Assembly: GCA_027017165.1 (NCBI GenBank)
Contig: JALURF010000063.1
Location: 1-5,110, forward strand
Length of the DNA stretch: 5,110 bases
Source: Thermofilaceae archaeon
Lineage (GTDB): Archaea > Thermoproteota > Thermoprotei > Thermofilales > B69-G16
Direction: 5' to 3'
The notes below the pieces were generated by a model. That model was not told where the DNA came from. It ran no database searches and saw only the letters and a list, made by a program, of their open reading frames with translations. This document shows positions 1 through 5,110 of the stretch, piece by piece (position 1 is the first letter of the stretch; every line of letters begins with the position of its first letter). A program made the translations under genes and the position numbers.

Positions 1-274
1 CATAAACTACATAATTACTGGATGTGAAGTGGGATGCGATAAATCGAATCCCCAAATGTATGTTAAAGCGTTAAAACTGCTCGGAGTAAGGTCTGAGGAA
101 TGTGTAGTAGTCGGAGATGACCCTCAACTTGACGTAGCTATTCCTAAAAGACTTGGCATGTATACGATACTGCTTGATCGCCAATTTAGCCGTAAAAGCG
201 CGATAGCCGACGCTAATGTTAAGAACTTGAATGAAGTCGTCGAGATAATCGAAAAAAGAGTGGTTAAAGATTGA
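1..274 (+). CDS. HAD-superfamily hydrolase, C-terminal fragment (5' end outside window)
   Basis: The frame is open from base 2 to a TGA at 272-274, giving 90 residues; the GTG at 29 is internal, because the residues before it (INYIITGCEVG) already match the family. HAD phosphatases of the beta-phosphoglucomutase/subfamily I type have a motif III lysine followed by a Pro-x-x-Tyr segment, seen here as DKSNPQMY (Lys14 of the fragment; Ser replaces the more usual Pro after Lys). Motif IV is GDDPQLD (Asp39, Asp40, Asp44), which binds Mg2+. The following Gly-Met and the late ADANVKNLNEV segment match the usual C-terminal strand and 'nL.el' helix. The nucleophile Asp motif I and the cap domain lie outside the window. 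The likely role is a cytosolic phosphatase or phosphomutase-type hydrolase; the substrate cannot be read from this part. The gene converges on the methyltransferase with 9 bases between stop codons. Confidence 0.85.
   Translation, partial: INYIITGCEVGCDKSNPQMYVKALKLLGVRSEECVVVGDDPQLDVAIPKRLGMYTILLDRQFSRKSAIADANVKNLNEVVEIIEKRVVKD
252..257 (-). terminator. Possible T-tract terminator of the methyltransferase gene
   Basis: Read on the minus strand, six consecutive T residues lie about 27 bases past the methyltransferase stop codon, inside the end of the HAD gene. Archaeal transcription often ends at T-rich tracts without a hairpin, and no hairpin is seen. This is inferred from position and composition only. 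Confidence 0.25.
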
Positions 275-283
275 AGTACTAGT

Positions 284-1042
284 TTAACGATTAAAATTAC
301 GGCTCAACTTCAGCAATGTTATTATCCCATCATAGCTCAACGTATAGGAGATTTCAGATTTTATAAGAGCGTCCAGTATATACCCCCTCTCATATTCTCT
401 ACGAGGCAGACCGTGCATCACCGCCGCTAGTTTAATTAAAATCCAGGGCCTACCTAATTTTCTCGAAGATTCTTTGAGTTCTTCTATGCTTATATCGTGT
501 GAAAATTCGTATATCCAGGCTTCTCCCCGACTGTTCAATACCGCTGTAATTTCCTTAAATAGGGTTTCCGGATCTCTTATATGATGTAGAGTACCAGTAC
601 TCACGATTAAGTCTATACTTCCAGGCCGTAGTGGTATTTTATGGGTGTCAGCGAGTAGGAGATCTACTTTCGAGTGCTTTCCCTCTTTTATAATATTTTT
701 CTTTGAAATTTTAATCATAGCGGGGGAGATATCCAATCCGAGTAGTATTACAGGGTTAATATTTTCCGCTATTTCTGAGAGAAGAACTCCCGTTCCACAA
801 CCTATCTCTAATATAGCTCTCCTATTTGTGTTTCCCTTAAGAATATCCTGAACAACGTAATTGTATAAAGGCTCCAAATACTTTGTTGCTAAACTATCGT
901 AGATATGCGCAGCTCCCCGCGGAATACCTTGCACTTTTCTCTGAATTTTAACAAATATGTAATTGATCAAGTTCAGCATTACTATTTCCCATATTGCAAT
1001 TCTCTCTATTATACGTGTCACAATACGGGAAGCTATCGGCAC
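284..1042 (-). CDS. Class I SAM-dependent methyltransferase (Methyltransf_11/25-like)
   Basis: The 252-residue product has a Rossmann methyltransferase core. Motif I, the SAM-binding glycine loop, is LEIGCGTG at residues 78-85. The acidic end of strand 2 is GLDIS (Asp104), an 'AD' pair follows at 131-132, and the post-strand-4 segment IDLIVSTGTLHHI lies at 143-155. Strand 5 is around RGEAWIYEF (172-180). The core resembles UbiE-like and other small-molecule or lipid methyltransferases; the substrate is not evident. The basic C-terminal part (about 185-252) is probably the substrate cap. The first possible start is the GTG at 1042, with no ribosome-binding site. An ATG at 979-977 (residue 22) would give 231 residues and keeps all motifs, so the N-terminal 21 residues (hydrophobic, Ile-rich) may not be translated. 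The gene diverges from the PH-domain gene and converges on the HAD gene, so it is probably monocistronic. Confidence 0.88.
   Translation of the reverse strand: MPIASRIVTRIIERIAIWEIVMLNLINYIFVKIQRKVQGIPRGAAHIYDSLATKYLEPLYNYVVQDILKGNTNRRAILEIGCGTGVLLSEIAENINPVILLGLDISPAMIKISKKNIIKEGKHSKVDLLLADTHKIPLRPGSIDLIVSTGTLHHIRDPETLFKEITAVLNSRGEAWIYEFSHDISIEELKESSRKLGRPWILIKLAAVMHGLPRREYERGYILDALIKSEISYTLSYDGIITLLKLSRNFNR
1008..1013 (-). promoter_or_regulatory. TATA-like box for a shorter methyltransferase start
   Basis: On the minus strand this reads TATAAT, about 30 bases before the in-frame ATG at 979. That spacing suits near-leaderless archaeal transcription and is the main argument for the shorter methyltransferase. 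It is a single short AT-rich match, so support is weak. Confidence 0.25.
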
Positions 1043-1081
1043 TATAGAAAAACAAATTAAGACTTTATTCCTTGATTTTTT
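1043..1081. promoter_or_regulatory. Divergent intergenic region between methyltransferase and PH-domain genes
   Basis: These 39 AT-rich bases separate two GTG starts. Neither start has a Shine-Dalgarno sequence. Weak TATA-like candidates are AAATTAA near 1054-1060 for the plus-strand gene (about 25 bases before 1082) and, on the minus strand, AATAAAG near 1063-1069 (about 24 bases before 1042). A run of six T residues directly precedes the GTG at 1082. The region must hold the plus promoter; whether it holds the minus one depends on the methyltransferase start. Confidence 0.4.
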
Positions 1082-1606
1082 GTGTCTCTTCCAGAGGATC
1101 TTTCAGATATTATTAGAGGAGAAAAGGTAATTTGGATCGGCAAGCCTAAGCTGGCTCCATTTATACTGAAACGGCTTCCGGGAACTGTGCCCTTCCTAGT
1201 GTTTATGTTATTCCCGTTGTTCATATTTAGGCTTGGAGGAATATGGAGTACTCCCACAACCTTCTTTATAGTGCTTTTCCTCGCCTTCTGGTACGGCACG
1301 CTTCTACTGGTGTTCTTCTCGCTAACGGTTTACCCGCTACTGGCTTGGAGGAATATCTACTACGTTTTAACAGATAAAAAGCTAATCGTGCGTAGAGGAG
1401 TTATAGGAATTGATTTTGATATTTTAAAGCTCGAACTCGTACAACAGGTGAACGTGAACGTAGGAGTAATTGATAAAATATACGGTACGGGGAGTATAAT
1501 TGTTCAAGCCGTGGGCGTACAACCATTAGTTATAGAAAATGTCGAGAATCCGCTTAAAGTTAGGGAGGTCATAGATGAGCAATTAGTTGGAATTTCAGAA
1601 GACTAG
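1082..1606 (+). CDS. Membrane protein with bacterial-type PH domain (bPH_2/YdbS-like)
   Basis: The 174-residue product starts with a short soluble segment ending in GEKVIWIGKP, the usual opening of this family. Two hydrophobic stretches follow (about 35-50 and 60-88) and should form a membrane hairpin. A pleckstrin-homology-like beta domain then begins at NIYYVLTDKKLIVRRGVIG (91-109) and runs to about 165, with the family's 'YvlTdkrli.r.Gvi' opening and a 'GTGSIIV' strand at 135-141. YdbS/YdbT-like proteins occur in bacteria and archaea; their biochemical role is poorly known and binding partners cannot be deduced here. The GTG at 1082 is the first start after an in-frame TGA at 1073 and no other start lies before the membrane segment, so the start is fairly safe although no ribosome-binding site is visible. 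The gene diverges from the methyltransferase and its stop codon overlaps that of the CPBP gene. Confidence 0.85.
   Translation: MSLPEDLSDIIRGEKVIWIGKPKLAPFILKRLPGTVPFLVFMLFPLFIFRLGGIWSTPTTFFIVLFLAFWYGTLLLVFFSLTVYPLLAWRNIYYVLTDKKLIVRRGVIGIDFDILKLELVQQVNVNVGVIDKIYGTGSIIVQAVGVQPLVIENVENPLKVREVIDEQLVGISED
1230..1244 (+). repeat. 15-base direct repeat, copy 1 (inside PH-domain gene)
   Basis: GGCTTGGAGGAATAT here recurs exactly at 1342-1356. The two copies fall in different codon phases of the PH-domain gene, so the identity is not caused by a repeated peptide. Both lie in or beside the membrane-segment coding region. It may be chance. Confidence 0.45.
1342..1356 (+). repeat. 15-base direct repeat, copy 2 (inside PH-domain gene)
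   Basis: This is the second exact copy of GGCTTGGAGGAATAT, 112 bases after the first. It encodes the end of the second membrane segment and the beginning of the PH domain. The GGAGGA core resembles a Shine-Dalgarno site, but no good start codon with a sensible frame follows. Confidence 0.45.
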
Positions 1607-2232
1607 GTTAGCCAGTAGAAGAGGAGAGCTTGAAGATTTATCAACGTATGAGCTATGATCAGAGATACTAGATTTTCCCATTTAAGCATATAATATGATA
1701 GTAAAAAGCCGTCTAAGAATATCACCAGCAATAGGGGCAGAGGAGTGGAGGTGTAGTGTAGCACGGCGAAAAATAGTGAAGAAGTTATAGCGGCTACGAA
1801 GTTTCCCGTATGATCTTTTAAGCCGTAAAGTATTAAGCCTCTGAAAATAAGCTCCTCCACCAGGGGGGCTATAAGTAGTAACACTAAAACAGAGTATAAG
1901 GGGCTTGCTTTTTTAAAGATAGGCTCGTATTTAACTTTAATAAATGTAGAGATTAAAAGCCCTCCAGATATCATAACAAGACTACATAGTAGGTATAAAG
2001 CCACTCCTCGCCTTAAGGCTTTCTCAGCTTTAAATAGTCTTCTTAAAGGAGAGCTGTAGATTACTGGTAAGATTAGGAATAAGGTAGCGGCTTCTCCCAC
2101 CCCGCTTGCCACTATGATACTGTCTTCTTCTTTAAATCCCCATTCGAGAGCGAGCGAGTAAGCTATGGATGATGTTAAAACCATTACGATGACCGCTATT
2201 ATTCCGACTGCTAACAGGAGGTGGCCTCGCAC
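1603..2232 (-). CDS. CPBP-family intramembrane glutamic protease (CAAX/Rce1-like)
   Basis: The 209-residue, strongly hydrophobic product has about six membrane segments and the full set of CPBP motifs. Motif 1 is EELIFRG (catalytic Glu126-Glu127 and Arg131), motif 2 is FAVLH (Phe155 to His159) and motif 3 is HTLIN (His195 to Asn199). These residues line the active site in the structurally characterised archaeal Rce1 homologue, so the protein is predicted to be catalytically intact. Eukaryotic Rce1 trims prenylated CAAX proteins; prokaryotic relatives have varied or unknown roles, including bacteriocin immunity and processing of membrane proteins, and no substrate is visible here. The start is a GTG at 2232 with no ribosome-binding site; a TATA-like stretch lies about 25 bases upstream, fitting a leaderless message. 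Its TAG stop shares the palindrome CTAG with the stop of the convergent PH-domain gene. Confidence 0.9.
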   Translation of the reverse strand: MRGHLLLAVGIIAVIVMVLTSSIAYSLALEWGFKEEDSIIVASGVGEAATLFLILPVIYSSPLRRLFKAEKALRRGVALYLLCSLVMISGGLLISTFIKVKYEPIFKKASPLYSVLVLLLIAPLVEELIFRGLILYGLKDHTGNFVAAITSSLFFAVLHYTSTPLPLLLVIFLDGFLLSYYMLKWENLVSLIIAHTLINLQALLFYWLT

Positions 2233-2252
2233 AGGAATATAGTGGCGAACAC

Positions 2253-2266
2253 GAGTATAGATTTAT
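2253..2266. promoter_or_regulatory. Candidate bidirectional promoter between CPBP and QueG-like genes
   Basis: The AT-rich block GTATAGATTTAT sits nearly midway between the minus-strand GTG at 2232 and the plus-strand GTG at 2290. On the plus strand TTTAT is centred about 26 bases before 2290; on the minus strand CTATA is centred about 25 bases before 2232. Both spacings match the usual archaeal TATA position for leaderless transcripts. The assignment comes from spacing and composition only. Confidence 0.4.
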
Positions 2267-2289
2267 CGGAGAATGGGGCTATTGTATCT

Positions 2290-3060
2290 GTGAAAGAGCT
2301 AATTAAAAGGCTCATATATAGCTTCGTCCATTACTATTCTAAATCGACCTCGACTAAGTGGAGAAAGCCATTAGTAGCTTTCGCAGATGCGGACGATCCC
2401 TTATTCCTAGAACTGAAAAAGGCAGTGAGGCCTAGTCATGCATTGCCGCAAGAGTTGCTGGAGGACGCCGAGACGGTGATAGTCTATTTTATACCTTTCG
2501 TCGAAGAGATAGCCTATAGCAATTCTGGTGGAGAATACGCCTCTAGGGAATGGGCGCTCGCCTACATAGAGACTAACAAACTAATAGTGAGATTAAACAG
2601 GGTCTTAGCTAGAAGGCTCGAAAAACTAGGCTATAAATCCAAAACTCTTCCGCCAACTCACAACTTTGATGAAGAAACATTGATTAGTGATTGGTCTCAT
2701 AAGCACGTGGCTTATATAGCCGGACTCGGGAAATTCGGACTTCATAAAATGATAATTACAGAGAAAGGATGCTGTGGCAGACTTGGAAGCCTCATAACAA
2801 ACGCCGAGATAAAGCCTACTCCACGCCCGAGGACAGAATACTGCCTCTACTTCTACGATAAAAGCTGTAAGGCGTGCGTGGATAAGTGCAAGTTTGGAGC
2901 CCTTACGCTGAATTCCTTTGATCGATTCAAGTGCTACGAAATATGTCTGCGTAATTTTAGACGGTACCGCAGGTTAGGGCTGGCTGGCGTGTGTGGTAAG
3001 TGTGTTTGCGTGGTTCCATGTTCTTTCAAAAATCCGGTTAAACGATTGAAGAACGGCTAA
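2290..3060 (+). CDS. QueG-like (epoxyqueuosine reductase superfamily) double iron-sulfur cluster protein
   Basis: The frame is open from a GTG at 2221, but I prefer the GTG at 2290 (256 residues). The extra 23 residues are polar, have no family-like features and would overlap the divergent CPBP gene, and a TATA-like block sits 26 bases before 2290. Family landmarks are KPLVAFADADDPLF (about 26-39), REWALAYIETN (86-96), THNFDE (123-128) and WSHKHVAYIAGLGKFG (135-150), the last matching the conserved 'sHK..A..aGLG..G' region of QueG and related reductases, followed by GRLGSLITNAE. Cysteines at 185, 193, 196 and 200 and at 215, 219, 235, 238, 240 and 244 could ligate two [4Fe-4S] clusters. The protein lacks the C-terminal HEAT-repeat region of full QueG (usually about 350 residues or more). 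It is probably a cytosolic redox protein; queuosine synthesis is not expected in archaea, so the reaction is unknown. It ends in TAA and overlaps the convergent surface-protein gene by 23 bases. Confidence 0.8.
   Translation: MKELIKRLIYSFVHYYSKSTSTKWRKPLVAFADADDPLFLELKKAVRPSHALPQELLEDAETVIVYFIPFVEEIAYSNSGGEYASREWALAYIETNKLIVRLNRVLARRLEKLGYKSKTLPPTHNFDEETLISDWSHKHVAYIAGLGKFGLHKMIITEKGCCGRLGSLITNAEIKPTPRPRTEYCLYFYDKSCKACVDKCKFGALTLNSFDRFKCYEICLRNFRRYRRLGLAGVCGKCVCVVPCSFKNPVKRLKNG
3028..3032 (-). terminator. Possible T-tract terminator of the surface-protein gene
   Basis: On the minus strand five T residues begin about six bases beyond the surface-protein stop, within the 3' end of the QueG-like gene. 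A short T tract without a hairpin is compatible with archaeal termination, but the match is weak. Confidence 0.2.
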
Positions 3061-4909
3061 ACTTTAGGAATAGGAAAACAGCAACTACGATTATTAGTAT
3101 TGCGATTAGCGATCCTAGAATTATCAGGGGGAATAATCGGAGCTTTCTATTCCACACGGCTTCGATTATTATTGGTCTATTTACTGTGATTTCAAATCTA
3201 GGCGTTTTATAAGTAGCTCCAGTCGTTTTATCAATCCATCCGACAAATTTAAGAATTGTAAATAGCGTTTCATCCACTTTTTCCTCGCTTATTTCAACTA
3301 TGAGCTTAGTCCCTTCATCGTACCAACCGTCGGGAGAGTGAGGAGTCAGCTTGACCTCTGAGTATTTTGAAGAAATATCTACACGGTATTGATGCCTCCA
3401 CACCGCAGTGAGTTCAAGCGGAGCGTTAACTCGTACTTGGATTACTGGTTCACTAGAGCGTATATCTCCGCTCCACGAATCAAATACGAAACGTTCATCT
3501 CCACTAACCTCTATGACTTTTTTCTTCACGCCAATCTCGATGATAGCTCCTTCATCATGCCATCCACTGCCATAAGCCACTCCTTGAGGATCTTTCACGT
3601 CTACGTAAAATTGCCGTCTATACTTCAAGCTTAGATCGAGAGATTCTTCCATCTTAATCTTTCGCTGGGGAGTCTTTACGCCATCACTCCATTCGACAAA
3701 AACTAATCTTTCGCCAGCTCCAATTTCATAGATTTCAGGAGCTGAGACTACGACTTCGGCCCCCGGTTCTACCCAGTACTCGACGGGCGTAGCTGTTTTA
3801 AAGCCGTTAACTACCACAGCGACGTTGTAGTTAGATGTTATATCTAGTTTAACCATTTCGGAATACTTGAAGACAAGCTCGCCCTCCTCCTCAACAGTAG
3901 CGAAAGGTCTTCCTTTAATTCGGAAAATTTTATCCTCGTAGCGAACCTCTTCGAGAACTACTATCTCCCCTTTCTCGCCTCCTCTAACCTTTACGATTAA
4001 ATACTCGCCGCCGCCCGCTTCTCCGTAGAGCTTTCCGTTTAAAGATACCGTGGTCTTTACTCCCTTCGGCAAACCTATAACCGAAACCTTAACATAGTAG
4101 TACGACACTATTACGTATTCTCCCGTTCCCGGATTAGCTAAATTAATCCATTTTACAGTTTTATCCGTTCTGCTAGACGGAGTTGGCGATGCTGAAACTA
4201 TACCCCGTTCGCAGTACACCGTTATTTCATCTAGCCAACCCTTACCCTTCCTAAAGAGAGGATCTTCAAACTTTATGATACCTCTTCGAGTAGAAGGCTT
4301 GACTGAGAGATCTCCTCTACATTTAACATAAAACATCCTCTGAGAATTCGAATACTTACTCTCTATCAAAGTTATATTACTTAGGCCGAGGAATTCGGCT
4401 ACGTAGTTTTTCAGCATTAAATAGTACTCTGAGGAATGTCCTTCAAAACAGAGAGAATAAAACTGGCTCCATGTCGTGTATTCGGGAGTACATTTGAATA
4501 CTGCATCGACCGTATAGTTCTCATAGATATAGACGTCTGCCATGATCCTCAATACCAGCTGAACATTATAGCTCGTAGTTTTTTGGACAACCTCCCCATC
4601 GACGAACGCCTTTACTATAACCGTGCGCGGACCCGCTGGACAGCCAGCTACTCCATAAACATAGTACGTGACACCTCCAGCGATATTTCCATTATATACA
4701 AGAACTAATCTTCCATCTGGAAATTCCAGCCATACCTCTACATAAGCATCTACGCTAACCTTAAAGTATATGTAGACGGTTTCTCCGATATAGTAATTCT
4801 GTTTACTAGTCCATACCTCAACGGAAACCTGTCCTTGAGCGTTAAGAGTTAGCGCTATAATCGTCAACAATATTACAAGTAGTGTTAATTTCCAGAATTT
4901 CAATGACAT
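3038..4909 (-). CDS. Secreted, C-terminally membrane-anchored surface protein with beta-rich repeats
   Basis: The frame opens with TTG at 4912 immediately followed by ATG at 4909. I chose the ATG (623 residues) because a good TATA box lies about 28 bases before it and no ribosome-binding site is seen. Residues 1-24 form a signal peptide (Lys-rich start, Leu/Ile core, likely cleavage after LNA). Residues about 28-118 look like an immunoglobulin-type or MG2-like beta domain ('Y..Ge.v.i...vs.da.v....PDG'). Residues about 119-220 are an unrecognised domain with Cys at 140, 154 and 197; Cys233 follows. Residues about 224-588 form degenerate beta repeats with GW-x-DEG turns and W-S-D/G-G motifs, some resembling PEGA or S-layer-associated repeats. 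A membrane helix (592-615) and a short basic tail end the protein. It should be exposed outside the cell, perhaps in cell-envelope structure or adhesion; no catalytic motif is seen. Confidence 0.85.
   Translation of the reverse strand: MSLKFWKLTLLVILLTIIALTLNAQGQVSVEVWTSKQNYYIGETVYIYFKVSVDAYVEVWLEFPDGRLVLVYNGNIAGGVTYYVYGVAGCPAGPRTVIVKAFVDGEVVQKTTSYNVQLVLRIMADVYIYENYTVDAVFKCTPEYTTWSQFYSLCFEGHSSEYYLMLKNYVAEFLGLSNITLIESKYSNSQRMFYVKCRGDLSVKPSTRRGIIKFEDPLFRKGKGWLDEITVYCERGIVSASPTPSSRTDKTVKWINLANPGTGEYVIVSYYYVKVSVIGLPKGVKTTVSLNGKLYGEAGGGEYLIVKVRGGEKGEIVVLEEVRYEDKIFRIKGRPFATVEEEGELVFKYSEMVKLDITSNYNVAVVVNGFKTATPVEYWVEPGAEVVVSAPEIYEIGAGERLVFVEWSDGVKTPQRKIKMEESLDLSLKYRRQFYVDVKDPQGVAYGSGWHDEGAIIEIGVKKKVIEVSGDERFVFDSWSGDIRSSEPVIQVRVNAPLELTAVWRHQYRVDISSKYSEVKLTPHSPDGWYDEGTKLIVEISEEKVDETLFTILKFVGWIDKTTGATYKTPRFEITVNRPIIIEAVWNRKLRLFPLIILGSLIAILIIVVAVFLFLKFSRSSIV
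3146..4240 (-). repeat. Degenerate protein repeat units within the surface protein
   Basis: Paired tryptophans recur with nearly fixed spacing: W225-W254 (29 residues), W379-W407 (28), W450-W479 (29) and W529-W558 (29), numbered from the ATG at 4909. The first of each pair sits in a turn such as GWLDE, YWVEPG, GWHDEG or GWYDEG; the second usually follows a beta strand (FVEWSDG, FDSWSGD, FVGWID). A further unit at about 272-350 keeps the strand pattern (EDKIFRIKG...ELVFKY) but lacks the tryptophans. Units end with a strand such as LTAVW or IEAVW just before the next unit. The repetition is at protein level; no long identical DNA repeat was noticed. Confidence 0.7.
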
Positions 4910-4933
4910 CAAGTAGTAGCATTATACATGTGG

Positions 4934-4940
4934 ATATAAA
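4934..4940 (-). promoter_or_regulatory. TATA box of the surface-protein gene
   Basis: The minus strand reads TTTATAT, close to the archaeal TATA consensus, preceded by a purine-rich AAGA that could serve as a TFB-recognition element. Its centre is about 28 bases upstream of the ATG at 4909, so transcription would start at or within a few bases of that codon. It lies seven bases beyond the stop codon of the upstream regulator gene, in a 37-base intergenic gap. Confidence 0.6.
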
Positions 4941-4946
4941 TCTTAA

Positions 4947-5110
4947 CTAGAAAATCTCTAAAAGATCTATTATAGCTTCTAGATGAAATGCTACTCTCTT
5001 CCCCCTCTCCGAGAGAAAGTAATAGCTCTCAATAGGAACCTTACTGACATCAACCTTCCTAATCACTAAACCGTCGGATATTAAATATTTCAGAGAATTT
5101 GATAAAGAAC
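4947..5110 (-). CDS. Winged-helix transcriptional regulator (HxlR-like), C-terminal fragment
   Basis: The gene enters from the right edge, so no start codon is visible. The complete codons from 5108 down to a TAG at 4949-4947 encode 53 residues. The fragment opens with SLSNSLKYLISDGLVIRK, the usual end of a recognition helix followed by the 'L..dGLv.R' start of a wing. It continues with VPIESYYFLSERGKRV, matching the 'P..veY.LTe.G..l' wing and linker found in HxlR-type and some MarR/ArsR-type DNA-binding proteins. The last residues (AFHLEAIIDLLEIF) form a helix that in such families often helps dimerise. It is probably a cytosolic DNA-binding regulator; its target and signal are unknown. It lies just upstream of the surface-protein gene on the same strand, separated by 37 bases with a TATA box, so control of that gene is possible but unproven. 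HxlR is the best guess; another winged-helix family cannot be excluded. Confidence 0.7.
   Translation of the reverse strand, partial: SLSNSLKYLISDGLVIRKVDVSKVPIESYYFLSERGKRVAFHLEAIIDLLEIF

Noticed and set aside
645..851. Open frame of 68 codons on the plus strand
   Set aside because: It is antisense to the methyltransferase core that encodes motif I and the following strands; its own product has no recognisable domain.
1076..1081. Six-T run before the PH-domain start as a terminator
   Set aside because: No gene ends upstream on the plus strand within range, so the run has nothing to terminate; it is more likely AT-rich promoter sequence.
1057..1299. Open frame of 80 codons on the minus strand
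   Set aside because: It lies antisense to the start and membrane segments of the PH-domain gene and its composition (Asn, Ser, Lys rich, no domain) looks like a shadow.
1082..2232. A membrane-associated defence or toxin-immunity module formed by the PH-domain and CPBP genes
   Set aside because: CPBP proteases can act in bacteriocin immunity, but the two genes are convergent, not an operon, and no small toxin or peptide gene is visible nearby.
284..3060. A tRNA-modification or cofactor pathway linking the methyltransferase and the QueG-like protein
   Set aside because: They are separated by two unrelated membrane-protein genes on alternating strands, and nothing in the methyltransferase points to a nucleic-acid or queuosine-related substrate.
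3389..3634. Open frame of 81 codons on the plus strand
   Set aside because: It is antisense to the repeat region of the surface protein, whose reading is supported by signal peptide, repeats and membrane anchor.
4436..4708. Open frame of 90 codons on the plus strand
   Set aside because: It is antisense to the N-terminal part of the surface protein and shows no domain or promoter of its own.

Overview
The window looks like chromosomal DNA of a thermophilic archaeon, most likely Thermoproteota (Crenarchaeota); the exact lineage cannot be fixed from the sequence. The reasons are frequent GTG starts, heavy use of AGA/AGG arginine and ATA isoleucine codons, almost no Shine-Dalgarno sites, TATA-like boxes 25-30 bases before likely starts (leaderless transcription), very tight gene packing, and protein families typical of archaea. 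No rRNA, tRNA, CRISPR array, insertion sequence or phage gene was seen.

Layout, left to right: the C-terminal end of a HAD-family hydrolase (+, cut by the left edge); a class I SAM-dependent methyltransferase (-); a small two-helix membrane protein with a bacterial-type PH domain (+); a CPBP/CAAX-like intramembrane protease (-); a double-cluster iron-sulfur protein of the QueG (epoxyqueuosine reductase)-like superfamily (+); a 623-residue secreted and membrane-anchored surface protein built from repeats (-); and the C-terminal end of a winged-helix, HxlR-like regulator (-, cut by the right edge and without a visible start codon).

The first six genes alternate strand, so each appears to be its own transcription unit. 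Their ends touch or overlap: a 9-base gap at the first convergent junction, a shared CTAG giving both stop codons at the second, and a 23-base overlap at the third. Divergent promoters must lie in about 40-60 bases, partly inside the neighbouring reading frame if the longest starts are used.

I see no evidence that these genes form one pathway. Three products are membrane or surface proteins (PH-domain, CPBP protease, repeat-bearing surface protein), which is a weak common theme. The most informative observations are the unlabelled regulator fragment upstream of the surface protein, start-site revisions supported by TATA placement, the tryptophan-spaced repeat architecture of the surface protein, and the unusual cysteine pattern of the QueG-like protein. 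I did not find a convincing novel multi-gene system.
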